Source: a virus. Taken from it: a stretch of 54,907 bases of DNA. Below are positions 33,794-40,671 of the stretch, piece by piece. Every line of letters starts with the position of its first letter. The first letter of the stretch is position 1. The notes under the pieces are model-generated. The model did not search any database. It was given only the letters and a program-made list of their open reading frames with translations, and was not told the origin of the DNA. Where the stretch lies: positions 1-54,907 of the IMG/VR virus record IMGVR_UViG_3300042731_005307. One strand, written 5' to 3'. The translations under genes and the position numbers were made by a program.

Positions 33794-34732
33794 TTATATT
33801 CCGTCACCAAAGGCAACTGACTGGGGATAATAAATAATTACTCCCCCACATTCTGCATGACAAGGAATTTCATATTCCATTCCTTTTTTGTCATATTCAA
33901 GCTGCTCGAACGGTTGCGGAATTTCCAAAGTTAGATGTTCCGGGTCACGAACATATCCAACCATCCTATCAAGTCCACCATCTCCGGCCCCGTCAAGTTC
34001 GTCAAGAATATCAACAGACACTCCCGGATTAGTTTCCAAAAAGAATTTTAAAATAGTATAATCTGATCCGGCAGACATTTCAGTTGTTTTAATCAAATTG
34101 TATTGTTCGCGTGGAAGTAAAATTTGATCAATTTCTTCTTTTCCGTAAGTCGGAACAGAAACCGAATTTAATAATCCTGTCATGTCTCGAATAATTAACG
34201 CCGCAGTTTTAGACGACCATAAAGTACTTGAACCGGTTCCGTCGTTCGGGACTGTATACTCTGTTATTCCGGGATAATTTAAAAAACCTTGAAGATTGAA
34301 ATCTTCATTTCCATTCCAGGCAATGTCATCAATTTCCTCTTCAATTGCCCGGCGCGCGGTATTTGCTCTACGGGTATTTAGTTTGTTTCCGGCTTTTGCA
34401 GCTCTTCGAATTTCTTTTGTAGAATATCCGTAACTAGCCCCGATTGATTTAATTTTGCTTTGATTTTCCTCTGCGTAAACGTCTACGCGCGGAAAGTCGT
34501 GAGCATAATCAGAGATAATTTTTGCTTTGCCGGCTTTTGAAAAACTATACCATACGATATAATCATCCCCTGGGTTTGCTTCCGTGGAAACCGGAAGAAA
34601 CATCATTGCTTTCAGATTTTTATATTTTGTATCGTACGTTTTACTTTTTACAAACTCCAATTGTCGTTTAAAAAACGCAGTTTCGCCGGCATCTAGATGC
34701 TGAACGTCCGCTCTTGTTTTAAATTTTGCCAT
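33794..34732 (-). CDS. Major capsid protein, DUF2184-like
   Basis: 312 residues from ATG 34732 (GGAGGAAA upstream); an in-frame ATG at 34774 lies inside the previous gene and lacks a ribosome site. SIGASYGYSTKEIRRAAKAG and AIEEEIDDIAWNGNEDFNLQ, then QGFLNYPG, are the DUF2184 capsid pattern (HK97 fold). It follows protease-scaffold and decoration genes, as expected. Confidence 0.85.
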   Translation of the reverse strand: MAKFKTRADVQHLDAGETAFFKRQLEFVKSKTYDTKYKNLKAMMFLPVSTEANPGDDYIVWYSFSKAGKAKIISDYAHDFPRVDVYAEENQSKIKSIGASYGYSTKEIRRAAKAGNKLNTRRANTARRAIEEEIDDIAWNGNEDFNLQGFLNYPGITEYTVPNDGTGSSTLWSSKTAALIIRDMTGLLNSVSVPTYGKEEIDQILLPREQYNLIKTTEMSAGSDYTILKFFLETNPGVSVDILDELDGAGDGGLDRMVGYVRDPEHLTLEIPQPFEQLEYDKKGMEYEIPCHAECGGVIIYYPQSVAFGDGI

Positions 34733-34754
34733 TTTTATTTTTCCTCCATTTCCA

Positions 34755-35504
34755 TTATACGAATAGACCGGCATAGGTCATTTGTTTTTGTCCAAGGACA
34801 CGTAACCGGGCCAAATTTCCTGAAGTCGCATTGCTTCTATATGTTCCGTTTATTTCAACACCGGCATTTGAAAATTCTCCAATGTCTGTAGCTGCATTAT
34901 CGACATATCCGGCTTGTCCTGCGTAAACAGTCGCGACTGGCTCCACCCAAAGTTCGCCATCAGCCATAACATTAACAGCATCATACTGTTCGTATAACTT
35001 TGGTTGGTTTTGAGAGAAAAGAGCAACGCCCAAAAATACTTGAGAAGAACCATAAGTAATAGTCCCGTCCGGTTGTCCGCTTCCGCCGGTAACCGCTTCA
35101 GCAACTACCGCAGTTTGTCCTTTGGTCTGAATCAAAAAAGTCCGGTTGTCAGTGTCTGTAGAATCTAAAACGGCTTTTACTCCTGTGAGTGCATTTATTG
35201 CATCTACAACTAGTCCGGCTGTCGTGTCGTGGTCTGTAGTAAATGTTACATCTGCAGCTGCCACACTGTTTACTGTTATAGTAATTACATTACTCGCTTC
35301 AAAGTCCGCATCAAAAACAATTTTACCAACATCATTTTTGAATTTATAACATGATATATTGTCCCCGACATATCCAAAAACAGGATCACCAAATTCAATC
35401 CCGTCTGCTTCTTTGCAGGCCCAACCACCTTCAATTCTACCGTCCGGGCCTAGACCATATTTTAATCCCCGGATAGCTTCGTCTATTGTTCCATACGCTG
35501 CCAT
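34755..35504 (-). CDS. Capsid decoration/cement-like protein
   Basis: 249 residues directly upstream of the capsid gene. The flanks (FGDPVFGYVGDNISCYKF, then FLGVALFSQNQPKLYEQYDA and VNVMADGELWV) fit structural cement proteins of DUF2184 phages. An internal module at ~64-150 (DADFEASNVITITVN to GQPDGTITY) resembles the insert in the tail sheath. Probably stabilises the capsid shell. Confidence 0.68.
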   Translation of the reverse strand: MAAYGTIDEAIRGLKYGLGPDGRIEGGWACKEADGIEFGDPVFGYVGDNISCYKFKNDVGKIVFDADFEASNVITITVNSVAAADVTFTTDHDTTAGLVVDAINALTGVKAVLDSTDTDNRTFLIQTKGQTAVVAEAVTGGSGQPDGTITYGSSQVFLGVALFSQNQPKLYEQYDAVNVMADGELWVEPVATVYAGQAGYVDNAATDIGEFSNAGVEINGTYRSNATSGNLARLRVLGQKQMTYAGLFV

Positions 35505-35505
35505 A

Positions 35506-36849
35506 TTAATTTACCTCCCTTTCCCAGGCACTTGTCATTCTGTTTACCATTTTATCGTAAGCGGCATCAGAATTATGTTCCAGTTTTTTATTACTAACAT
35601 GAGAAATGGAATCCACCCGAATGTCCTCAACGTCTTCGGAATCTTCGTTTTCTTGTCCTTCCAAATATTCCAACGCAGCATCAAACCGGGCATTAATATA
35701 TGCCTCTTTGGCTTTATCAATTTTTTCTTTTGAATTCGGAAACAATTTTACAATTATTTCTTTTTTCAAATCCATTTCTTTTGAATCTTTTCTGATTTCA
35801 ACATCTGCCCGTTTAGCAGCATCCCAAATAACAAGGCGTTGTTGTACAGCATTTTCAATGTCTTCATCATTATTTTGATTCTCTTCACTTTCTTTTAATT
35901 GTTTTTTAAGCTCAGTGAGTTCATCTTCTTTTTGATCTTTTTCCCCTTCAAGGGTAAGTTTGTCTTTTTTAAGTTGTTCTATTTCTTTTTCAAGATTATC
36001 AACTTTTTTTTCTGACGTATTTAAGGCACGAATAACTTCTGGTTCGGCCTCATATTCCACACCATCAATTTTAAATTTTTTTAATTGTGCCATCGGCTCT
36101 ACTCCTTTGATTTTATTTTCGTCTGTTTGAATTCCGATATTTTCAGCGGAATCCAATCTTAAAATTGCAGCATCCCCGGCCCGGCCCCTGTCCACTAATG
36201 CAATGTGGTTGCCACGGATATTTCTTTGTATGCCGTCATACGGAATCCCCATCCATACTCCCGGCGTCTCTTCAACATCGCAGGTATAGCCGTTACTAAT
36301 AGCCCGCTTTCCTTCCTGAATATCCATTATTGTTTCTCTGTCTGTAAAAATTAACGGAGTAGTAACGTGGTATTCATCATGATCTATTCTATCACCAGAA
36401 TATCCTACCTGGTATTGTTTTATATTATCTATTGTTATTCTTTCGCGCGGATGTTCATTGGTTAATGGAAGCATTTTAAAAGAATCTAAACTATCCTGAT
36501 CAAAAACTTCTTCAGGTGGTCTTAATTCCCAAAAAACAGTCCCGTCTTTTAACTGGTAAGGAAAAACACCAACATTTGTAATAACAGCTTTTCCTTTCAA
36601 GTACCCTTCAGAAGTAAGTTCAAATTTTTCTGTAATCCATTCTTTGTTTGTATCGGAACTAATATAATCAATACGAATTTGATCGCTTTTAAAATTTACA
36701 TCTGCTTTATCTCGTTTATTATATTCTGTTGCGCATATGGCACTACGTTGTTTTTGATCCGGAAATTCTTTAACCATGATCGGATCTCCCATACATCTGG
36801 ACATGAATTCTTTTTGTGTTTCTCCCTTTTTTGGTTTTGGCAATGGCAT
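35506..36849 (-). CDS. Prohead protease-scaffold fusion, DUF2213-like
   Basis: 447 residues. Residues ~60-235 are a DUF2213-type protease (TNEHPRE, AISNGYTCDVEETPG, IRGNHIALVDRGRAGDA). After ~275 comes a long acidic coiled coil (~278-335) and a tail, which is the scaffold. Fusion of protease and scaffold is common in such heads. First gene of the head-tail operon, preceded by its own promoter and a leader hairpin. Confidence 0.82.
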   Translation of the reverse strand: MPLPKPKKGETQKEFMSRCMGDPIMVKEFPDQKQRSAICATEYNKRDKADVNFKSDQIRIDYISSDTNKEWITEKFELTSEGYLKGKAVITNVGVFPYQLKDGTVFWELRPPEEVFDQDSLDSFKMLPLTNEHPRERITIDNIKQYQVGYSGDRIDHDEYHVTTPLIFTDRETIMDIQEGKRAISNGYTCDVEETPGVWMGIPYDGIQRNIRGNHIALVDRGRAGDAAILRLDSAENIGIQTDENKIKGVEPMAQLKKFKIDGVEYEAEPEVIRALNTSEKKVDNLEKEIEQLKKDKLTLEGEKDQKEDELTELKKQLKESEENQNNDEDIENAVQQRLVIWDAAKRADVEIRKDSKEMDLKKEIIVKLFPNSKEKIDKAKEAYINARFDAALEYLEGQENEDSEDVEDIRVDSISHVSNKKLEHNSDAAYDKMVNRMTSAWEREVN

Positions 36850-36868
36850 TTAATTTCTCCAATAAAAA

Positions 36869-36915
36869 AGGCCAGCTAAAACAAAAGATGGATTTCTCTT
36901 GTTTTTAACTGGCCT
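36869..36915 (-). terminator. Terminator-like hairpin in head operon leader
   Basis: AGGCCAG (36869-36875) pairs with CTGGCCT (36909-36915), extended by TAAAACAA with TTGTTTTTA. On the minus strand TTTTTT follows immediately. It lies between the promoter at 36952-36980 and the ribosome site of the first head gene. Confidence 0.7.
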
Positions 36916-36951
36916 GCATTTTTTGCTCAACCGAATGTTTTACTTATATAT

Positions 36952-36980
36952 AGTATAAAAAAATAACACTTAAAAGTAAA
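36952..36980 (-). promoter_or_regulatory. Head-tail operon promoter
   Basis: Minus strand TTTACT (36975-36980), 17 bases, TATACT (36952-36957). It sits between a terminator and the protease-scaffold gene, so it starts the structural operon. Confidence 0.65.
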
Positions 36981-37007
36981 GACTTTTTTTATTATTTCTC
37001 AAAAAAA

Positions 37008-37032
37008 GTCCCCGATAAAAATTACCGGGGAC
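37008..37032 (-). terminator. Rho-independent terminator
   Basis: Stem GTCCCCG/CGGGGAC with an 11-base loop, followed on the minus strand by seven Ts. It ends the accessory transcript that includes 37064-37396. Confidence 0.85.
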
Positions 37033-37063
37033 AGACATTAAAGTGACTAGAGATTTAATGAAG

Positions 37064-37396
37064 CTATGAATTTTTTATGTCTTCTTCAAACAGCCGTTTA
37101 TATTCTTTTTCTACAATAATCAGCTGTTCTTCAAGGTCTTTGATTTGTAATTCTTTTTCTACAACAGACTGGACTTTGTACTCTTTAAGATTCATTCGCA
37201 TTTCATCCAGTTCCTGTTTAGAATTGTCTATTTCCTGACCGTACTGATCATAAATTTGTTGAAAATCTCGTTTCCATGATCGCTTCATCCTGTCTTTGCT
37301 TACCTGCTTAAGCTCTCCCTGAATTTCTTCTTCAGATGCATCATACATTTCATCGAATGTACAAAGTGAAGAAATTACTTTTTTTGATTCTTCCAT
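37064..37396 (-). CDS. Coiled-coil protein, unknown function
   Basis: 110 residues, highly charged. The N-terminus (SLCTFDEMYDASEEEIQGEL) is followed by long heptad-like helices to the end. No family recognised. Last gene before the terminator at 37008-37032; AGGAG upstream. Confidence 0.6.
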   Translation of the reverse strand: MEESKKVISSLCTFDEMYDASEEEIQGELKQVSKDRMKRSWKRDFQQIYDQYGQEIDNSKQELDEMRMNLKEYKVQSVVEKELQIKDLEEQLIIVEKEYKRLFEEDIKNS

Positions 37397-37408
37397 TTTA
37401 TTTCTCCT

Positions 37409-38134
37409 TTATTTTAATTTTATATTAGGAATATTAATAATATTATCCTGTCTAATTTTTTTTCTGTCTATTAATAAAGATTCTTCTATTTCTTCAATTT
37501 CGTAAACCTCTTCAATTTTTTTAGATTTTGGCAAAATATCGATCATCCAATTTGCATAACTATATGAATAATTTTTATCGCCAGATGTATTTTCTATACC
37601 CCAATGACCTAAATAAAAATGAATATAATCAAATTCAATATCCGCACATTCAAATATTTTTTTGAATATATCTAAATAATATGCAAATGGAATTACCTTT
37701 CCAAATAATGGGCGCATTTCTACTACCCAATTAGGACTTTTGTCTTCCCAATCATCTCCATATTCTTTTTCGAATTGTTTTTCTTTTTTAAAAGCAATAT
37801 AACTATTTTTTGCTAAGTAAGAACAAATTTGCTCAGAGTTAAAATTAAAATGTATTAAATCAAAAGTATGCGGAAAAAAAATATATTTTCGGCTTTGCAA
37901 AGTGCGTTTATTAGCATAACTATGCATCATTGTTTTATTTGTAAAATCTAGACAAATATAACAAGGATAACAAGGATAAAACCCGACATCCTGTATAAAC
38001 CTATCTTTAAAATCCTGGCTCACTTGCGTAGCCAGTTTATTTGAATACCACTGAAATGTTTTACTCCATTTAAAAATATTTTCTTGTACTTTTTGAAATT
38101 CTTCTTTATTGTTAACTTTTATTGCTAGCTTCAT
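37409..38134 (-). CDS. Hypothetical accessory protein
   Basis: 241 residues, aromatic-rich (many Tyr, Phe, Trp), with FYPCYPCYICLDF near residue 52 and a Lys/Glu-rich C-terminal tail. No signal peptide or recognised domain. It lies directly downstream of the structured RNA locus at 38.16-38.64 kb and could share its transcript. Confidence 0.6.
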   Translation of the reverse strand: MKLAIKVNNKEEFQKVQENIFKWSKTFQWYSNKLATQVSQDFKDRFIQDVGFYPCYPCYICLDFTNKTMMHSYANKRTLQSRKYIFFPHTFDLIHFNFNSEQICSYLAKNSYIAFKKEKQFEKEYGDDWEDKSPNWVVEMRPLFGKVIPFAYYLDIFKKIFECADIEFDYIHFYLGHWGIENTSGDKNYSYSYANWMIDILPKSKKIEEVYEIEEIEESLLIDRKKIRQDNIINIPNIKLK

Positions 38135-38161
38135 TTATTTATCCTTTATTATTTTTAAGTG

Positions 38162-38247
38162 TGTGTCTCCCGGTCAGTAGAAATTTGAAAATGTTTTTGA
38201 TCGGAACTTACTAGGGTTAGTGTGTGCAGAACTAACCGGGAGACACA
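38162..38247 (-). ncRNA. Long-stem RNA element with alternative pairing
   Basis: A 16-bp stem: 38162-38177 pairs with 38232-38247 (core GTGTCTCCCGG/CCGGGAGACAC). The single non-Watson-Crick pair is a G-U in the minus-strand RNA but C-A in the plus-strand RNA, which favours a minus transcript. CTAACC at 38232-38237 can instead pair with GGTTAG at 38215-38220, so two exclusive folds exist. It lies 28 bases upstream of the 241-residue gene. Confidence 0.5.
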
Positions 38248-38269
38248 AAAAACAAAGTTAAAATTGGAG

Positions 38270-38347
38270 ACTTTCGCCTCATTTGTTGCTGCCGGACTCG
38301 AACCGGCAAGAACACCCTCTGCAACAACACTGGTTTAAATCGAAAGT
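38270..38347 (-). ncRNA. tRNA acceptor/T-arm minihelix inside an outer stem
   Basis: Minus strand: TGTTGTT (38323-38329) pairs with AGCAACA (38284-38290). Between them lie a 15-base linker and a perfect T-arm, GCCGG-TTCGAGT-CCGGC (38291-38307). D-arm and anticodon arm are missing. An outer 7-bp stem ACTTTCG/CGAAAGT (38341-38347 and 38270-38276) encloses it. It is either a degenerate tRNA or a purposeful tRNA mimic. Confidence 0.5.
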
Positions 38348-38451
38348 AAAAAGCGGGTCTAGGTTTTTATTTTCTTACTAGCAACTTGTTCCGGACAAGT
38401 ACCGGTACTAATAGCCATATCCGCAATGACCAGCTACGGTTGGACTTTTCT

Positions 38452-38545
38452 TTGCCGGGGCAGGAATCGAACCTGCACGGAGTTATTTGTTATTACCCCC
38501 ACCAAGGCAATCCCTTGGCGCGTCTTCCACTTCCGCCACCCGGCT
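38452..38545 (-). tRNA. Class II (Leu-type) tRNA-like gene with abnormal anticodon loop
   Basis: Minus strand: acceptor AGCCGGG with CCCGGCA (6 pairs, A1-A72 mismatch), T8, D-arm GCG/CGC with GG in the loop, anticodon stem CCAAG/CTTGG, long variable arm, and T-arm GCAGG-TTCGATT-CCTGC. The body is that of tRNA-Leu. The anticodon loop is GGATTGC: U33 is absent and the nominal anticodon ATT is not Leu. The region can also form 6 bp with a 5-base loop. No CCA is encoded. It is a tRNA relic or a non-decoding mimic. Confidence 0.65.
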
Positions 38546-38617
38546 ATCTGCATAGAGTCATCAAGTACTAAAATCTTAAAATCTTATACACAAAGTGTTA
38601 GTATGTAATTTATAGTT

Positions 38618-38638
38618 TTATTTTAATCCAATAGACAT
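38618..38638 (-). other. Six-residue leader mini-ORF (MSIGLK)
   Basis: ATG at 38638 has a near-perfect TTGGAGGTG ribosome site and stops after six codons. It is the first translatable element after the promoter at 38677-38705 and lies ahead of the tRNA-like gene. It may be a leader peptide or the stump of a lost gene. Confidence 0.4.
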
Positions 38639-38676
38639 CACCTCCAATTTTAATTTCACAGTTGCCATTTACTTAT

Positions 38677-38705
38677 ATTATACGTTTTTAAATTGAAAAA
38701 GGAAA
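38677..38705 (-). promoter_or_regulatory. Promoter for the structured RNA locus
   Basis: Minus strand TTTCCT, 17 bases, TATAAT; ACGTATAATATAA is identical to the promoter at 7645-7673. Confidence 0.65.
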
Positions 38706-38711
38706 CTTTTT

Positions 38712-39053
38712 TTATTGCTCATCAAAAAAATTTTTTTTCAATCTTTTTTTGATAATTATTTTTAATACCACGTTATTAAACGCAGACCAGTATTTATATT
38801 TTTGAATATACACTTCAAAAACAACAGGAACATCAGATACAATCTGAGTTCCATTTATTCTTATAGATTTTTTTACCATTACCTCCTTAATTATTTTATA
38901 TTTGTTATTTGTCATAGTGACATAAGTTCCAAAAATAGTTATGACACAAGCCAAAGATAAAATTATTTTAGAACCATATCCCATTTCTGCTAAAAAACAC
39001 AATATTAAAAATCCAGTAAATGCCATAGCTAAAAGTAAAAATAATATCTCCAT
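38712..39053 (-). CDS. Membrane protein with two N-terminal segments
   Basis: 113 residues. Two hydrophobic helices (~3-22 and ~29-48) are followed by a basic soluble part. No family recognised. AGGAG ribosome site. Part of the accessory block between head genes. Confidence 0.55.
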   Translation of the reverse strand: MEILFLLLAMAFTGFLILCFLAEMGYGSKIILSLACVITIFGTYVTMTNNKYKIIKEVMVKKSIRINGTQIVSDVPVVFEVYIQKYKYWSAFNNVVLKIIIKKRLKKNFFDEQ

Positions 39054-39083
39054 TTTTTTCTCCTTTTGTAACGTACTATATAA

Positions 39084-39542
39084 TTATTTAACATAATCAA
39101 AACAAACTGAAAAACAATTATTAAATTTAACTAATCTCTGTATATCTTTTTTAGTATATTGTTTCGGTTTTGCCTGTATTTTTTGCAACAACAATTCAAT
39201 ACACTCTAAAAGATATTTTTGATTGTGTTCCGGGTAAACAATCGGTAATTTTTTAATACCGGAATAAAAATGATCCGTTGTCAAACTATCAGCCGGACAA
39301 TTTTTCCCGCGATATCGGGGATTAAGCCAATTAAGATCATATTCGTATTCCCGAATTTCTCTTAAAATTAAATATCTTCTATGATATTCGTATAAAGATA
39401 ATCTAGAGTAATTATGAATATATTCTACGGTAGAATGCTTTTTATCCCACCCGTTTCCGCGTAATGCGCAGCATTCCCGGTGCTGTCCGTTAAATTGCAA
39501 TGTGGGAAGGTGCGGCAATAATGTTTCGTGCCATAATCTCAT
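39084..39542 (-). CDS. Pyrimidine dimer DNA glycosylase family protein (PF03013-like)
   Basis: 152 residues. MRLWHETLLPHLP, then GQHRECCALRGNGWDKKHST is the diagnostic N-terminus of the Pyr_excise/TIGR02328 family, relatives of T4 endonuclease V (DenV). WLNPRYRGKNCP follows. It may excise UV-damaged bases from phage DNA. The catalytic role of this subfamily is less well established than for DenV. Confidence 0.8.
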   Translation of the reverse strand: MRLWHETLLPHLPTLQFNGQHRECCALRGNGWDKKHSTVEYIHNYSRLSLYEYHRRYLILREIREYEYDLNWLNPRYRGKNCPADSLTTDHFYSGIKKLPIVYPEHNQKYLLECIELLLQKIQAKPKQYTKKDIQRLVKFNNCFSVCFDYVK

Positions 39543-39556
39543 TTAAATTTCCTTAT

Positions 39557-39751
39557 TTAAAAAAAATAAATATCAATAAATTCATCCAATTTTTTAGAAC
39601 CTGGATCTGAGAAAAAAACCTCAAAACGACAATCATCCAACCCATAATCCAATTTAGACACAGAACCACAATAATGGACAACCTCGTTAAAAGTTTTTAA
39701 CTTGATCTCATCAAAAAATATATGATTTCTAAAAAATTTGATTTTGTACAT
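39557..39751 (-). CDS. Hypothetical small protein
   Basis: 64 residues (MYKIKFFRNHIFFDEIKLKT at the start). A short alpha/beta pattern with no recognised family. GAAGG ribosome site; one of a run of small accessory genes. Confidence 0.5.
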   Translation of the reverse strand: MYKIKFFRNHIFFDEIKLKTFNEVVHYCGSVSKLDYGLDDCRFEVFFSDPGSKKLDEFIDIYFF

Positions 39752-39772
39752 AATAAAACCTTCAAGTTATTT

Positions 39773-40078
39773 TTAATCTTTTTCAATTCGTATGCACCAG
39801 CCCAAATAACGCACACTTTTTTTTCTTCCTGGAAAGCCCTCCCCTATAATTAAAAATTGTCCGTTTAAATATAAACTGGATTTTACAAATTGAATAGAAA
39901 CACGGAGGGAATGAGTATATGCTGAATCCCCTGTTCCGATAATACAAAAATCAAAACCGTCTTTTAGTAGTTCGTCCATATGGTCATTTTTAAGAGCGAC
40001 CATATTTTTGTAACAACTAGCAACGTATTTCCATTTTCTACGGAGCTTGACAGCCTCTTCAATTGTTATTGTTTTCAT
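39773..40078 (-). CDS. Small phage protein, paralogue of 54392-54694
   Basis: 101 residues. HMDELLKDGFDFCIIGTGDS, FLIIGEGFPGR and LGWCIRIE are shared with the protein at 54392-54694 (DELLKDGFEHCVIGTG, YLIIGEGTPGR, TGWCIKV). A beta-rich small domain of unknown function, present twice in this phage. Confidence 0.65.
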   Translation of the reverse strand: MKTITIEEAVKLRRKWKYVASCYKNMVALKNDHMDELLKDGFDFCIIGTGDSAYTHSLRVSIQFVKSSLYLNGQFLIIGEGFPGRKKSVRYLGWCIRIEKD

Positions 40079-40235
40079 TTAAATATTTTTCTACCTCCGA
40101 TTGAATAGAATCAGGTTGCTCGTCTCTATCTGCTCCGCATTTAAGACACCATCTAACATTTTTAGAATGAATATAATTGCTTTCACATAAGCAATCCCAG
40201 TATTTTTTATTTGTATATCCATGTTCCTTTATCAT
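40059..40235 (-). CDS. Small zinc-ribbon-like protein
   Basis: 58 residues from ATG 40235. C15-x-C17 and C30-x2-C33 (DCLCES, WCLKCGAD) suggest a small zinc ribbon. It overlaps both neighbours, so it belongs to the operon driven by regulatory module C. Confidence 0.5.
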   Translation of the reverse strand: MIKEHGYTNKKYWDCLCESNYIHSKNVRWCLKCGADRDEQPDSIQSEVEKYLNENNNN

Positions 40236-40377
40236 TTAATATTACCTCTTTTCCAGTTGTGTCACATGCTTTACCGTTTTTCACGAAAATTTGTCCAACG
40301 GTTTGTATTTTTTCTCCTGTAATTGGGTCCTGATTGTTTTCAATTCTTTCTATCATTTTTTCATAAACTTTATTCAT
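40207..40377 (-). CDS. Small protein under regulatory module C
   Basis: 56 residues (MNKVYEKMIERIENNQDPIT at the start; VGQIFVKNGKACDTTGKEVI later). The beta-rich C-terminal half resembles a tiny SH3-like domain. It has a strong AGGAGA site directly after the complete regulatory module. No family recognised. Confidence 0.6.
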   Translation of the reverse strand: MNKVYEKMIERIENNQDPITGEKIQTVGQIFVKNGKACDTTGKEVILNDKGTWIYK

Positions 40378-40490
40378 TTCAAATCTCCTTTATTAACTTT
40401 ATGTACATAAAATAGCAATAAAGGTAAATAAAGTAAAGTACTTTTTATTGTTTGATATATTTTTATGTTTATAAGTACTGATAATATGAG
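40378..40490 (-). promoter_or_regulatory. Regulatory module copy C (promoter with AGTACT repeats)
   Basis: Minus strand: CAGTACTTATAAA, then AAAAAGTACTTTACTTTA, -35 TTTACT (40432-40437), 17 bases, -10 TATTTT (40409-40414), ACATAAAGTTAATAAAGGAG. Same order and spacing as copies at 11.3 and 17.5 kb. Confidence 0.7.
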
Positions 40491-40497
40491 GGATTAT

Positions 40498-40662
40498 TTA
40501 ATGCGGCTTTTTATTTTTTGTAAATCTTTCCCGGACTTCCGAAACAATATCTATTTTATCACTGTTTTCTTGTAATTCAATTACAATTTTTCCATATTTA
40601 ATTTCCTTGATTAATTCTTCCACCCTTTCTAATACTTTATAAATCACTATTTCGTCGTGCAT
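40498..40662 (-). CDS. Hypothetical small protein
   Basis: 54 residues (MHDEIVIYKVLERVEELIKE at the start), an amphipathic helical protein that may dimerise. GGGGAG ribosome site. It follows the F-like head gene and ends just before regulatory module C. Confidence 0.55.
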   Translation of the reverse strand: MHDEIVIYKVLERVEELIKEIKYGKIVIELQENSDKIDIVSEVRERFTKNKKPH

Positions 40663-40671
40663 TTTCTCCCC

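Noticed and set aside
33794-34774. Capsid start at 34774
   Set aside because: It lies inside the preceding gene without a ribosome site; ATG 34732 has GGAGGAAA.
38284-38395. Full-length tRNA using AGTTGCT upstream as the acceptor partner of the T-arm minihelix
   Set aside because: The intervening ~70 bases give no D-arm or anticodon arm; the nearby TGTTGTT pairs better as a minihelix.
38386-38608. Plus-strand open frames across the RNA locus
   Set aside because: They overlap the tRNA-like gene, lack good ribosome sites and have no conserved protein pattern.
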